NCBI GenBank assembly: GCA_028753945.1
Contig: JAPNXP010000012.1
Location: 2,666,001-2,730,000 of the forward strand
DNA length: 64,000 nt
Reading direction: 5' to 3'
From: Hexactinellida sp. DTS-2022
Taxonomy: Eukaryota; Porifera; Hexactinellida
Shown: one piece after another, positions 11,909 through 24,339 of the stretch
How the letters are laid out: every line of letters begins with the position of its first letter
Numbering within the stretch: position 1 is the stretch's first letter
Notes under the pieces: model-generated
What the model was told of the DNA's origin: nothing
The model's input: only the letters and a program-made list of their open reading frames with translations
The model's database searches: none
Position numbers and translations under genes: made by a program

Positions 11909-14900
11909 GACTAAATAATATGTCAGTTATAAGCGGTGGGCAAAAGTAGCTCTCTATAATAACCACAGTCCTTATTAAGTTCTCAACTAAGTAATATATA
12001 TACTCATAAACGGTGCGCGCAAAAGTCCATCTCTATAATAAGAACACTCCATATAATATTCCAAACTAATTAATATACTCTCTCTAAAACGGTGCGGATA
12101 AGAACCTCTCTAAAATAACAACTGTTCATATCATATTCCCGAAATAACTAATATACAATAGTCATAAGCGGTGCGCAAAAGCACCTCTCTTTTATAACAA
12201 CAGTCCTTATTATGTTCTCCACTAAGTAATATATCCACTCATTATCGGATCGCAAAGTACCTCCTACAATAACAACTGTGCTTATTATGTTCGCGAATAA
12301 GAAATATATATTACCGTAGTAATAAGCGGAGCGCAAAAGTACCTCAGTAGAATAACAACAGTCCATATTATGCTCACGGCTAAGTAATATACACACACAT
12401 AAATGGTGCGCAAAGGTACCTCTCTATAATAACAACAGTCCATATCATATTCCCGACTAAGTAATATACGTTATCATAAGCGGTGCGCAAAAATACCTCT
12501 CTACAATAACAACTGTGCTTATTATGTTCGCGATTTTGAAATATACATTAAGCATTAGCGGTGCGCAAAAGTACCTCTCAAGAATAACAACAGTCCATAT
12601 AATATTCCCGACAAAGTAATATACATTAGTCACACGCGATGTTCAAAGGTACTACTCAATAATTAAAATAGACCATAGTATGATCCCAACAAAGTAATAT
12701 ATATAATCATAAAAGAGCTCAAAAATGCCACTCTATAATAACAACTGTGCTTATTATGCTCCGCGTAGAAGAATTAAACATTAGTCGCACGCGGTGCTCA
12801 AAAGTAACTCTCTATAATAACAACTGTGTTTATTATGCTCCCGGCTAAGAAAAATACATTAGTCATAAGCGGGGGATAAAATGGCTCTATATAAAAACAA
12901 CAGTCCTTATTATGTTCTCAACTAAAAATATATCTACTCATTAGCGGAGCGCAAAGTACCTCCTACAATAAAAACTGTGTTTATTATGTTTGCGAATAAG
13001 AAATATATATAAGTCATAAGCGGACCGCAAAAGTACCTCTCTAGAACAACAACTGGGCTAATTATGCTCCCGACTAAGAAATATACATCCGTAATAAGCG
13101 GTGGGCAACAGTAGCTCTCTATAATAACCACAGTCCTTAATAAGTTCCCAAATAAGATAAATATACGATGATAAACAAAACAAAAGTACCTCTCTATAAT
13201 AACAACAGTCCATTTCATATTCCCGAATAAGCAATATACATTAGTCAAAAGCGGTGCGCAAAAGTGCCTCCCTAGAATATCAACAGTCCATATTATGCTC
13301 CCGTCTAAGTAATATATATACTCTTACAAGTGCGCAAAAATGCCACTCTATTATAACAACTGTGCTTATTAAGCTCCGCGTTAAAGAAATATACATTAGT
13401 CGCACGCGGTGCTCAAAAGTACCTCTCTACAATAACAACTGTGCTTAATATGATCTCGAATAAGAAATATATATTAGTCATAAGCGGAACGCAAAAGTAA
13501 TTCTCTAGAATAACAACTGCGCTTATTTTGCTACGACTAAGAAGTATACATCAGTTATTACGGTGGGCAAAATTACCACTCGATAATAACCACAGTCCAT
13601 ATTATGTTCCCAAATAAGTTATATATATACTCATAAACGGTGCGCAAAAGTGCATCTCTATAATAACAACAGTGCATATTAAATTCCAAATAAGTACTAT
13701 ATCTACACATAAAAGTGTTCAAAAATGCATCACTATAATAACTACTGAGCTTATTTGCTCCCCGTCTAAGAAATATACATTAGTCACACGCGATGCTCAA
13801 AGGTACCTCTCTATAATAAAAACAGACCATATTATCTTCCCAACTGAGTAATATATATAGTCATAAACGGTGCGCAAAGTACCTCTCTACAATGACAACT
13901 GTGCATATTATGTTTGCGAATAAGAAATATATATTAGTCAAAAGCGGAACGCAAAAGTAAGTCTCTAGAATAACAACTGTGCTTATTATGCTCCCGACTA
14001 AGAAATCTACATTAGTCATAAGCGGTGCGCAAAAGTGCCTCTCTAGAATATCAATAGTCCATATTAAGCTTCCGGCTAAGTAATAAATTTACTCATGAAT
14101 AGTGTGCAAAAATACTGCTCTATAATAACAACAGTCTATATCATGTTCCCGACTAAGTGATATAAAAACTCATAAATTGTGCGCAAAAATACCTCTCTAG
14201 AATAACAAATGTGCAAATTTTCTCCCGGCTAAGAACTATTCATCATACATAAGCGTTGTGCAAAAGTACCTCTCTTTAATAACAACAATCCTTATTATGT
14301 TAACAACTAAAAAATATATCTACTCATAAGCGGTGCACAAAAGTACCTCTCTACAATAAAAACTGTGCTTATTATGTTCGCGATTTAGAAATATACATTA
14401 AGTATTAGCGGTGCGCAAAATACCTCTCGATAATAACAAAAGTCTATATCATGTTCCCGAATAAGTAATATTAAAACTCATAAATGGTGCGCCGCAAAAT
14501 ACCTCTCTATTATTACAACAAACCATATTATGTTTCCAACTAAGTAATATATTTACTCATAAATTGTGCGCAATAGTGCCTCACTATAATAACAAATGTG
14601 CTTATTATGCTCCCCGTTTAAGAAATTTACTTTAGTCATAAGCAGTGCCCAAAAGTACTTGTCTAGAAGAACAACTGCGCTTATTATCCTCCCGACAAAG
14701 AAATATACCTCAGTTATAAGTGGTGGAAAAAAGAACCTCTCTAAAATAACAAGAGTCCATATTATGTTCAGAGTATTTTATAAGGATTAAAAAAAAGTTT
14801 TTTAATGTTTTCGTGGAATAAAAAAATGGATTTTCGGTAGAAATGGAATCTTGAAATGGATATCATACGAAAAAAACTCACTATTCAAGGGAGTAAAAAA

Positions 14901-15855
14901 TGAAAATAGGAATTAAAAAATGGGCCAGGAATAAAAAAATGGGCTTATAATATACCCTGATTATGTTCCCAAAGAAGTAATATATTTACTCATAAAAAGA
15001 GCGCAAAAATGAAACTCTCTATAATAACAACTGTGCTTATTATGCTCCCCGTATAAGAAATATACATTAGTCACACGCGAAGCTCAAAGGTACCTCTCTA
15101 TAATAAAAACACACCATATTATGTTCTCAACTAAGTAATATACATACTCATAAACGGTGCGCAAAAGTGCATCTCTATAATAACAACAATCTATATTAAG
15201 TTCATAAGTACTATATCTACTCATAAAACTGCGCAAAAATGCCTCACTATAATATCAACAGTGGTTATTTGCTCCCCGTGTAAAAATATACATTAGTCAC
15301 ACGCGAAGCTCAAAGGTACCTCTCTATAATAAAAACAGACCATATTATGTTCCCAACTAAGAAATATATATACTCATAAACGGTGCGCAAAAGTGCATCT
15401 CTATAATAACGACAATCCATATTAAGTTCCCAATAAGTACTATATCTACTAATAAAAGTGCGCAAAAATGCCACTCTATAATAACAACTGTGCTTATTAT
15501 GCTCCGCGTTTAAGAAATATACATTAGTCACACGCGATGCTCAAAGGTACCTCTCTATAATAAAAACAGACCATATTATCTTTCCAACTGAGTAATATAT
15601 ATACTCATAAACGGAGCGCAACGTACCTCTCTACAATAACAACTGTGCCTATTATGTTCACGATTAAGAAATCTACATTAGTCATAAGAGGTGCGCCAAA
15701 GTACCTCTCTAGAATAACAAATGTGCGTATTTTTCTTCGTAAAAAAAAATACCTCATTTATAGGCGGTGGGAAAAAGTACCTCTCTATAATAACAACAGT
15801 CCATATTATGTTCCCAACTAAGTAATATATAAACTCATAAATGGTGCGTATTTAT
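11909..15855. repeat. 79-bp satellite array, block 3
   Basis: Continuation of the same satellite, with more diverged monomers, including ACACGCGATGCTCAAAGGTA variants in place of ATAAGCGGTGCGC. The A-B-C higher-order order is still visible near 12270-12470. Apart from the insert at about 14765-14955, I see nothing else in it. Confidence 0.88.
14765..14955. other. Non-satellite insert in the array
   Basis: About 190 bp of A-rich sequence interrupts the satellite. It contains repeated phrases such as GGAATAAAAAAATGG and AATTAAAAAATGGGC. No clear terminal repeats or target duplication are seen. It could be a small MITE relic or locally generated low-complexity DNA. Confidence 0.5.
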
Positions 15856-15859
15856 TATA

Positions 15860-16522
15860 GGGTGGAGTGAAATTATATTTCTGGAATTTCTTTACGAGAC
15901 TCGGTGAGTCTTTGAGGTTCATCAAATGAAACAACCATGCATAATCTCAGCCAAATTTATACACGTTTAACCCACCGCAGGCGTCAAGAAGAATCTTCGA
16001 ATTAAAATATAATATAATTTGGTGATTGACAAAACCAATCAACTTTTAAACGCTTTCAGATTTCTCTTTTCATTAGCATTTAATCGGTCTAGTTGAAAAC
16101 CTATAAAATCATATTTCTGAAATACTATAGCATCAACCTATGATCTTAGCAATGTTTGTTTGATTGTTGTAAAATGAATTTCTAATATTTTTAAGGTTTC
16201 AAAACCACCTGAGTAAATTCCTAATCTACTTGTCTTCGCAATAAGCTAGTATATCTGTTCTATATATAATTAGGTTTCTTGAAAGAAGTTTAGTAACGAC
16301 ATTCTTTTGAATTCTTTCGAAATCTTCCAAATGGCAAAACCCTTGACTAGGAGTGAAACACACCATCCACATTATGAACCCAATAATCTTCGGGCCGCCT
16401 GCGGTGGGAACAAACGTGTATAAATTTGGCATAGATTAGGCATGGATGTTTCATTTGATGAACCTCAAAGACTCACCGAGTCTCGTAAAGAAATTCCAGA
16501 ATTTACTAATTTCACTCCACAC
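15860..16522. mobile_element. TA-flanked MITE with about 130-bp TIRs
   Basis: A 663-bp element beginning GGGTGGAGTGAAATTA and ending TAATTTCACTCCACAC, with TA on both sides. The arms stay paired inward through TTTACGAGACTCGGTGAGTC to the GCAGGCG/CGCCTGC region, about 130 bp. No protein is recognisable inside. TA duplication suggests the IS630-Tc1-mariner group, but the family is unassigned. Confidence 0.75.
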
Positions 16523-16559
16523 TAAAATTTATTTTACTTCACACACCCAACCAGGCTAG

Positions 16560-18235
16560 TGATTTAATAGAATAGATAATTTTGCGAAAAAAAGATACAG
16601 CGGCAACGTCATTAAAATACGAATTTAGCAATTTGGGAGTTTTTTGACAATCATTGCCCCAAAATGTGTTACTAAATTAAAAGCTCATAAATGAATGTAA
16701 ATGAACGAAGTGCAATTTTACGGGAACTGTTTGGATACTTTTGAAAATATCACTTTTAATTAACCCTCGGCTGGCTTGGGGTAAAAGGTATAAATAGAAA
16801 AACCCCACTTTCACTTTCACTTTCAATTGAAATTCAATTAACTTTCAGTTTCAATTTTACATTCCTAGCCAGACGAGGGTTAAGCAAGAAAGAAAATAAA
16901 CAGGAATGTCTTAAAACACAAATTGATCAATTTGGGAGTTTTATTTTACATTCATTGCTCCAAAAATGGGTTTTCTTAATTTAAAGCTCTTAAATTTATG
17001 TAAATGAACGAAGTAGAATTTCAGGGGCACTGTTTGGACATCTTTGAAAATAAACCAATTTAGCATGAAAGGAAATAGATAGGAATGCCCATAAAACAAG
17101 AATTTATCAATTTGAGAGTTGTATTTTACATTCATTGCCCCAAATGGCTTTTCTTAATTTAAAGCTTGTAAATGAATGTAGATTAAGAAAGTGCAATTTC
17201 AGTGGCACTGTTTAGATACCTTTGAAAATAAATACTTTTAAGGATGAATGAAAATAACTAGGAATATCCGTAAAGCACGAATTTATCTATTTGGGAGATT
17301 AATTTTACATTAATTGCCCCAAATGGGTTTTCTTAATTTAAAACTCTTAAATTTATGTAAATGAACGAAGCATAATTTCAGGAGAACTGTCTTGACACTT
17401 TTGAAGATAAATACTATTAAGCATGAATGAAATAGTCAGGAATGTCCTTAAAAACGAATTTATCAATTTGGGAGTTTCACTTTACATTCATTGCCCCAAA
17501 TGCGTTTTCTTAATTTAAATCTCTTAAATTTTTGTAAATGAACGAAGAATAATTTTAGGGGCACCTACTGAACACTTTTGAAGAAGTGTAGTTGTAGCAT
17601 CTTTAAAAACAGCCGATAATGTCTGTAAGCCAGGAACATTACCAATTTGGTATTTTTTGAGATTCTTTGCTCCAAAAATGGGGTTTCTTAATTTAAAGCT
17701 CTTAAATGAATGTAAATTTACGAAGTGCAATTTCAGGGGCACTGTTTGTACACTTTTGACGATAAATAATTTTTGCATTAAAAGAAACAGCCTGTAACGT
17801 CTTTAAACCTCGAATGTATCAATTTGGGGTTTTCTTTTTACATTCATTGCCCCAAAATGGGGTTTCTTGATTACAAGCTCAAAAATCAATGTAAATGAAC
17901 GAAGTGCAATTTCAGCCATTCTGTTGGTACACATTTGACTACCACAAATAATTTTTGAATTAAAATAAATAGCGGCAACGTCTTTAAACCACGAATCTAT
18001 CAATTTGGGATTTTTTTGACATTCATTGCACCAAAAAAGCTTTTTCTTGATTGAAAGCTCTTAAATGAATATAAATGATTGAAGTACAAATCTAGGGTAC
18101 ACTCAGTATACTTTTATCGGTAATTAATTTTTAGCATGAGAGAAAACAGACGGGAAAGTCCATAATCTCCGTGTTTGTTAATTTTGGTGTTTTTCACTGT
18201 CATTGCGCCAAAAAATTTTTCTTAATTTAAACTTC
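16560..18235. repeat. 178-bp satellite array
   Basis: About nine tandem copies of a 176-181 bp unit, anchored by CAATTTGGGAGTTTT at about 16629, 16928, 17109, 17287, 17465, 17641, 17819, 18000 and 18178. Each unit also contains TTACATTCATTGCCCCAAA and TAAATGAACGAAGTGCAATT. The first interval is longer only because of the MITE at 16764-16879. It is unrelated to the 79-bp satellite. Short open frames here are artefacts. Confidence 0.9.
16764..16879. mobile_element. 116-bp piggyBac-like MITE
   Basis: It begins CCCTCGGCTGGCT and ends AGCCAGACGAGGG, with TTAA immediately on both sides (16760-16763 and 16880-16883). TTAA duplication and a CCC terminus are the hallmarks of piggyBac. The interior holds TTTCACTTTCACTTTCA runs. 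It interrupts one monomer of the 178-bp satellite. Confidence 0.85.
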
Positions 18236-18239
18236 CTAA

Positions 18240-18433
18240 TTATCTAATTATATATTTAATGAGTCTAACGCCTCCATAAATTTAAATTCGAAAATATTTC
18301 TGTTTTATTATACTTTACATATCGTTTCATGTAAATAGCCATTTTGTAGCATCTACTGATGTTTTAATGCTGGTATAACCTCAAATGTCTGAATACAAAT
18401 TATTGCTGTTCAAAGACTTTTGGCCGGTTGGTG
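18240..18433 (-). mobile_element. Tc1-like MITE, one end only
   Basis: Inverted copy of the first roughly 200 bp of the complete element at 62245-62808. It ends TTTTGGCCGGTTGGTG followed by TA. The other end is missing where it abuts the 178-bp satellite. Confidence 0.75.
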
Positions 18434-18435
18434 TA

Positions 18436-19810
18436 TATAATTATACTCAGGTAGTTGAGTAGAGTCGAAAGAGGGCTCACTTGATAGGGCAGAGGCACAA
18501 CGGAGAATGGAATATTTCAAACATTCCTGATACATTCCAGGGTTTCTATGGAAAATCTTCCAAATATGGTCTTGTAATATATCAAATAATCGAAAACTTA
18601 CTTCGAAACCGAATTAACTAATAAAAAGGCGATATAACTTATAATTGAATTAATTTTTATCGGAGTCAAGTTCGGCGAACATTATCGGACGTGGGTACTT
18701 TGGCGAGCTATTATGGCCGATATAGAAACTCTTTCAATTGCCTCGATATCAAAAAATGTTCGCACTACATAAAAGTACACGTGTAGAAATTTTGTTTTTA
18801 TCAAAAAATAACAATTTTATGGTATCCGCTGCACTGATGTGCACTGCATAGAAGATACTCACCAATGTCAAATCTTGTATTCAAGAAGTTTAAGCGTGTG
18901 GCTTATAAGTTGAGATCAATTCAACGGACAACTACCCACTTAATGTGAAACTCTTAAAGTTGTTCTCTCCTGTTGGTGATCTGGAAAGCAAGGTACCCCA
19001 TCCTTGTGATAATAGCACAGTGGCACGGCACCTGGAAGTAGGCCAATTTTTTTATCTCAAATATCGTAACATTTTATTCCAAAATGAAAGCTGAATATAA
19101 TGTTACTTCAAAAATATAAAAATAGCAGTAATACCTCACGTTGTTTAGCTACAATTGGAATTTGCATAGTGTGACTATTCTAATTGTTCAGAAATAAATA
19201 TTCAAAACCACAAATGAACAGTGTGTGTTATCACACTCAATTCTTAAAATAAATACAACTAATACATCCTAACGACTTCTTTTGGTTGCTATTATCGTTG
19301 AGTTTCAAAATAACGGTGAGTATTTAATCCTAGTTCTAATAACACATAAAATAATCACGTTCAATAAATTGCTAAATTCTGTATTTGATATTTAATCCGT
19401 TAGTTGACTACAAAGCATCAAAACTTTATCTGTCGCGTTCTGTCAAGTTTTCTCATAAGTTTTACATGATAGCATTTTAAATCTCTATATAATATAGCCA
19501 TTTCTAATTTCCCGAAATTACCCGAAAACTTCGTTTAATTACCTCGAACTTAATGGGTTAGTTGAAATAAACTATAAATTCAAAGTTTTATGTTGTAAAC
19601 ATTGTGGTTGGTTAGCTGAATTTTGAAATGTTGGCTTTTGAGCTTTAATTATCAGTTTTCGATCTTTTCTATGAGGAAGAATCATGAGTAATTGATTTTA
19701 TATATATCCAACAAGCCATTAAGTGTACAGACCAACTTTTCTCCTCAATATGGACCAAATAATTGCCTGCATAACAAAAATTCATCAAATATAATCAAAA
19801 TTTAGTAGGT
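18436..19810. other. No gene seen
   Basis: About 1.4 kb of AT-rich unique-looking DNA. I see no coding frame with recognisable motifs and no paired ends. If PIGK continues toward lower coordinates its last exons could lie here, but I could not find the expected C-terminal transmembrane sequence. Confidence 0.5.
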
Positions 19811-19812
19811 AA

Positions 19813-20345
19813 CTAGCGCACTTTGGTTGCTAGGTCGCTTCGCGGAAGAACACAACCATACACCAACCTCTCGCGGGAGGTGTGTGGTTGATATACTTCT
19901 AACATTGATTATAAAGCGTAAATAGGCCTAAATGTCAAATTTAACAATGTGAAATTTTTGTGATTACGTGATCATGCGACAATTAGTCAGATTAATGGAA
20001 ATCTGGTGTGACCAACGTGTCCGCATCATATTTGTACATGTTCTATTAATTTTCAGCGTTTATCTCGTTGAGGTTGCGAATTATCAGCGAGATAAGTGAA
20101 TTTCAAGATTTTTGTATTATCATGATGACGTAGTGATTTGATAATGAATTAGCATATTCGTGATTTTGGGTGAAGAATATGTAGCCACTATTAATATACA
20201 TAATGCCCATTAATTTTCACGTTTCTAACTGATATGAAATGTGAGTTGGGAGTAATTAGGTGGACTTTAACACTTTCAAAAATGTGACAATGACGTCATA
20301 ACTTCCACATCTGAAGTCATAGAAAAAATCTAACTTTACCAATGG
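19813..20345 (-). mobile_element. Helitron-like repeat (copy 1)
   Basis: On the minus strand it ends GCGCTAG followed by T, with GAAGCGACC repeats and a CACACCTCCCGCGAGAGG-type hairpin about 45 bases inside. Related copies at 51591 and 61388 also end CTAG before a T. The body shares AATAGGCCTAAATG, AATTTAACAATGTGAAATTT and ACAATGACGTCATAACTT with 51591-55545 and 25945-26250. A CTAG^T end fits Helitron insertion. The hairpin is farther in than usual and no Rep/helicase is present. Confidence 0.45.
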
Positions 20346-20463
20346 ATTCTATGAATGCGATTCCCCATAGGTAAATAATATAGTTTAATGCCCTATCATA
20401 CACCTAATAGCTACTTCCTGGATTTGACCATTTCGTGCCACTTTGAATAGTAGAGTTCTTTTT

Positions 20464-21481
20464 CTTACAATTGATTTCGTGCACATATAAAATATATTCG
20501 TAACAATTGGTCGAACCTGAAATCTGACGCTAAAAGTTTCATCTTACCGAATTTCGAAGATATTCCACCTGATTCTTGTTCTTTCCCTCTAAGATTGTGT
20601 TCAGCTTCTTTTCAAAATATCCGTACAAAATTCTGAAATTCTGAGGAAAGCTTGGCCAAACTTGCTCAACAATTGACATTGAGATCTTCCTATCCTTCTA
20701 GTCTGGAAAGTTGGAATGTGAAGTTAGTTATAAAGGTTATTCATGAATCTACAATTGCTGCGTTATCTATTCAAAACGAACAACGTTGTGCGTCATATAG
20801 AACTAAAACTTCAGAATACGTTGAAATTCTACATTCATCATGGAATTTTTGTAATATAAAAGTCCCTTTCAAACATGTTCATTTAAATGAACCACTATCT
20901 CTATTTTCGACCATTTACCATTTCGTGAAAATTACCAAGTTTATTTTCTTCAAATATAAAAAGCGAACGTCGTCTGAATGTTTTCAGCATTTTTAAACTA
21001 CTTTCAAGCCAGTCTGAATCTAGTAATTATTCAGTACAAGATTTATTTAGGCCTTTTCCTCTAAGTATAGCGCCTCAACGGGAAGTGAGAACAACCTTGA
21101 CATTTCGTAAATGAAATATCAGATATATATATCATTGATTGCGAAATACCAACACTTCAATCTTTGAGTAAAATATCCAACGGAATTTGTATAGAATCAA
21201 TTGTTACCCACTGGAAGATATTTTCTATAATCCAAAATAATAGCGAGTTGTGGGTGCGTTAGTAGAAGGGCCAGCGAGGAAAATTATCGTGGAATTTGCT
21301 TTGAATTCCATAGTGTTTATCCATGATTGTGATGTTAGGAGAAATACTTGTCCTTCTTGTGATGTTGTCAGATTATCAATACTGCGTAGGCTGCTATTCG
21401 TTTCAGGGAATTGCATGATAATAAATAAAGAAAAATTAGCAATTATATGGTTGCATGCAGACGAATTGAAAAAAGGAAATT
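20464..21481 (+). pseudogene. P-element transposase relic, C-terminal half
   Basis: Plus-strand frames broken by several frameshifts and stops. In order they show a KYIRNNWSNLKSDAK segment (the P-family VHIVKCIRNNW region), then KLAQQLTLRSSYPSS and IHESTIAALSIQNEQ, which aligns with the equivalent part of the copy at 29994-31917. WKIFSIIQNNSEL and LVEGPARKIIVEF then match the C-terminal part of the same copy. No THAP domain and no terminal repeats are recognisable. It is the only P relic here on the plus strand. Confidence 0.75.
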
Positions 21482-22163
21482 AAAAAGATTTACCTCTTAA
21501 TACCCTAATCTTATTTATGATTTATATGTATAAAAGATTCCTTTTTACCTAATAAGTCGAGATGAACAATTATTACACACCTGCATGACCAGTGATTTAC
21601 CACACTCAAATAGCAAGGAATCGACAGACACCAAAAGCATTATGTTTCTTTGCTAACAATATCAATAGTTTCAATCGTTATTTACATTGCAATTTGAACA
21701 TTTAGGACAAATTCCAGTTTTAACATTTAGTAAATTCCAGCTTTCACATCGAGGACAATTTTCAGAATATTTAGGACAAATTCGAATTCCGAATTTGGGA
21801 CAAATTCCATCTATCCTATGATATGATTAATTATGCAAGCGTTCCAGTAATTAGAATTCTGAGCTGAGATATAGAAATATAACTGTGTACTTGTCTAGTA
21901 TTAAAATTTGAATCGCGACATACAATTTACAATATTGAAAAATAAATAGTATGCTTAATCTAATTAACCTGATCTTTACAAGTAATAATATAGTAGGCAT
22001 CTGAATTCATAACGATACTGTTAGGAAACACAACTTGATAGAATAAACTAATTAAGAGGAATATTATTTAGGGGACAAAAACATCATTGACATTATAATA
22101 AGTTTGAGGAATTTATTGAAATGGTAAAAGCTAAATTTGAAACATTGCAAGGATTGAAAGCAT
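21482..22163. other. Region 3' of the PIGK exon, with GGACAAATTCC repeats
   Basis: No coding exon recognised. Between about 21700 and 21805 the phrase TTAGGACAAATTCC or a close variant occurs four to five times. This stretch should be PIGK intron if the gene continues to lower coordinates. Confidence 0.5.
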
Positions 22164-22221
22164 TTAGCTTCTGTTCAAAGGAGAACATACAAAATTTCGA
22201 AACACATTTAAGTGTACAGAC

Positions 22222-22790
22222 CTCACACTACCAAAGAAATCACCTAGAGGAATTAAATGTAAATCTCTTGACAACTGAATATTTTTAAAACTTGGAGTAC
22301 TCTGCATTAGTTTGGCATCAAATGAATGCAATAAAGAATTAATTGATACGTTAGAATGTGGTAAAATATTCTCCAAAAATAGCAACATGAAGTATGTCCA
22401 TTTATCCATCAAATGTAATCCGAGACTATTGTCAAAATGGTGTGACAAAGAATCTTCACCCAATTTGCTACTAGCAGCTGCTAATATTCCTGGCAATGTC
22501 AATGAACTAAACATAGTAGTCGCTTGGCAACTATCTACCATTAAAAATATCTCATTAAACCTTCGGTTTCGCCGCATTTCATTAAATGTGTCATGAAGTT
22601 CCAAACTCAATAGTTCTTCATTATCTTGAAATTTTAAAAAACCATCTCCGCCATGACCAGACATGTAAATTAATAAATTACTAAATTCATCCATTGATAG
22701 AGATTTTGAATAGGGTGTGTAATCAGAATGCCTACCTGTTAGTAAACGAATGAAATTTTCAACGCTAACTTCACATCCTTTATAATCGAC
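22222..22790 (-). CDS. GPI-anchor transamidase catalytic subunit, exon 2
   Basis: This exon encodes about 190 residues of the peptidase C13 domain. PIGK/GPI8 cuts the C-terminal signal of a precursor in the ER lumen and forms an enzyme thioester, which is resolved by the GPI anchor. Both catalytic residues are visible: His in MSGHGGDGF and Cys in VDSCQATTMF. SSKLGEDSLSHHFD and GDFFGSVR follow the family pattern. The acceptor is TATTTAG before 22790, starting VDYKGCEVSVENF. It continues in phase 0 from PNVE at the end of exon 1 (55961-56290). The likely donor is AG then GTCTGT after 22222, leaving phase 2. If not spliced there, the frame runs to a stop at 22164. Roughly the last quarter of the protein, including the expected membrane anchor, was not found. 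Confidence 0.93.
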
Positions 22791-22829
22791 CTAAATAGTA
22801 CATATATTAATTAGGAATTGGATCTGATA

Positions 22830-23001
22830 CAGTGGTGTTCGCAAATAGCAAGTCGCATTTTGCACGAAATTTCCTTGCTAATAGGCGAACTTGCTATTAG
22901 AGGAAGAAATTTAACATTAAATGCTCGCTTGGGGAGAAAAAGTAACTTGCTAATAGAGCAATATTGCTATTAGAGCAATTGCTATTAGGCGAACACTACC
23001 G
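22830..23001. mobile_element. 172-bp pogo/Tigger-like MITE
   Basis: It begins CAGTGGTGTTCGC and ends GCGAACACTACCG between TA dinucleotides. GCTATTAG-type motifs repeat inside. It lies about 40 bp upstream of the PIGK exon 2 splice acceptor, where the branch point and polypyrimidine signals would normally be. Confidence 0.75.
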
Positions 23002-23480
23002 TAGTATGTGTTGAAAGTGAAAATTGTCCAATTCAAATAGATTATTGACCATAACGGAATACAGACCTATATTAGTAAATTTTTTAATAATATATCGTAG
23101 ATATTTCTTATAGGATGTTGGAGGAAGATGGCATGATTCCACAAATATGTATATATATATAGTGTCTTTTAGACAAAACTTTTGGTGGCAGACTGGCAGT
23201 GTAGAGTTTAATTTTGGAAATTAACTTCTTAAGCTCCCGCACATCCGGAAGGTGTTAATTCTTTAATTACATTTATTATACTAAAATCTGTGCACATTAC
23301 ATTATAATATTAATGGATAAAACACCAAATATCATAGTGAATTTAGAATTTAGCAATAGATCACAGAACCAAGGAATTATCTAGGAGCGAGAGACGCTCC
23401 TTTTGGAGTATGATTTTGGGAAAATTTGAATCTAGGAGCGCAAAATTTGGCGAAAATTTAGAATTTGGAATCCTCTCCTA
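23002..23480. other. No gene seen
   Basis: Intronic AT-rich DNA with a short TA run near 23145-23160. No paired ends and no coding signal. Confidence 0.5.
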
Positions 23481-23486
23481 TAAAAA

Positions 23487-23638
23487 TAGGCGTCGTAACC
23501 CACCCGGGTGTCCGGAAATGTCCGGGCGGAGCGGAAGGGTTGCCCCTATGCTACTAATACTATACCCGGAGTTTACCCGGACATTACCCGGGATTTTCGG
23601 GCGGCCCGAAGGATTGACCTTTGAATTTACGACGCCTA
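23487..23638. mobile_element. 152-bp GC-rich MITE with hAT-type ends
   Basis: It begins TAGGCGTCGTAA and ends TTACGACGCCTA. This is nearly the terminus of the hAT at 44383-47735 (TAGGCGTCGAAC), so it is probably a deletion derivative of that family. The interior is unusually GC-rich for this window, with CCCGGGTGTCCGG and TTACCCGGACATTACCCGGG. No clear target duplication. Confidence 0.65.
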
Positions 23639-24180
23639 TGCCTGTACCGTAACATTAATTTTTGATTCAGGCATAATAAAATTGGATCATACCAGGATAG
23701 GAGCGTATTTACAAATGCCTGTATAATACACTGCACAGAACCCTTGGGGGTAGAATTCCTCCCTGATTATAATAATGAGTATCACCTTGAGGATAGCCCA
23801 TTCACCTCGTATGAATGGGCAATCCTCTCTAAATAAAGTGTATCTATCTAGCCATCAAATACTGAAACTCGTTAGTACGATTACGAGGGGACCGTCAAAC
23901 AGGACCGGCGACATAAATTATGGGGGCCCTGGTATGATTACTGACGATTCCCCCAAAAGGTTCTGACCTTCAATGTTAGAAATGAGCGCTCCTAAATAAT
24001 TATTAACACCTGGATTATATATGCCTATAATGATCATTTTGTATTACGTAAATGAGGAGCGATTCAAATTTATGCGCCTTTATAAAGCATTAACTATATT
24101 TAAATACCTCGGCGAGTGCCGTAGCGTAGTATGCATTCATTGGAAGTTTTAAGGGGTGTAAGTTGAAATAGGAAATGTAT
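23639..24180. other. No gene; one strong hairpin
   Basis: Intronic. GAGGATAGCCCATTCA and TGAATGGGCAATCCTC (about 23791-23834) form a hairpin with an 8-base loop. It is followed by TAAATAAAGTGTATCTATCT. It may be the end of an unclassified element. Confidence 0.5.
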
Positions 24181-24339
24181 GCTAGATAAACTGAAGTAAA
24201 GTATTAATGTCATTAACTACACAATTAGACTATTAAATATTAATTTCTGAAAATCATGAGTTAATTATAATAGACAAATTATGATTTAAAGATTTGATTA
24301 ACACATGATAGAAAGACTCTCGTTGATTAATTGCTAATC

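Noticed and set aside
442..15531. Dozens of 60-100 residue hydrophobic ORFs with repeated NMDCCYSTEV-like or LFANIISTVVIV-like peptides
   Set aside because: They repeat with the 79-bp satellite period and shift frame between monomers, so they are translation artefacts.
21225..21416. Minus-strand ORF considered as a PIGK C-terminal exon
   Set aside because: It is antisense to a P-transposase relic (LVEGPARKIIVEF on the plus strand) and lacks a transmembrane anchor.
22312..22596. Plus-strand 94-residue ORF
   Set aside because: Antisense shadow of PIGK exon 2.
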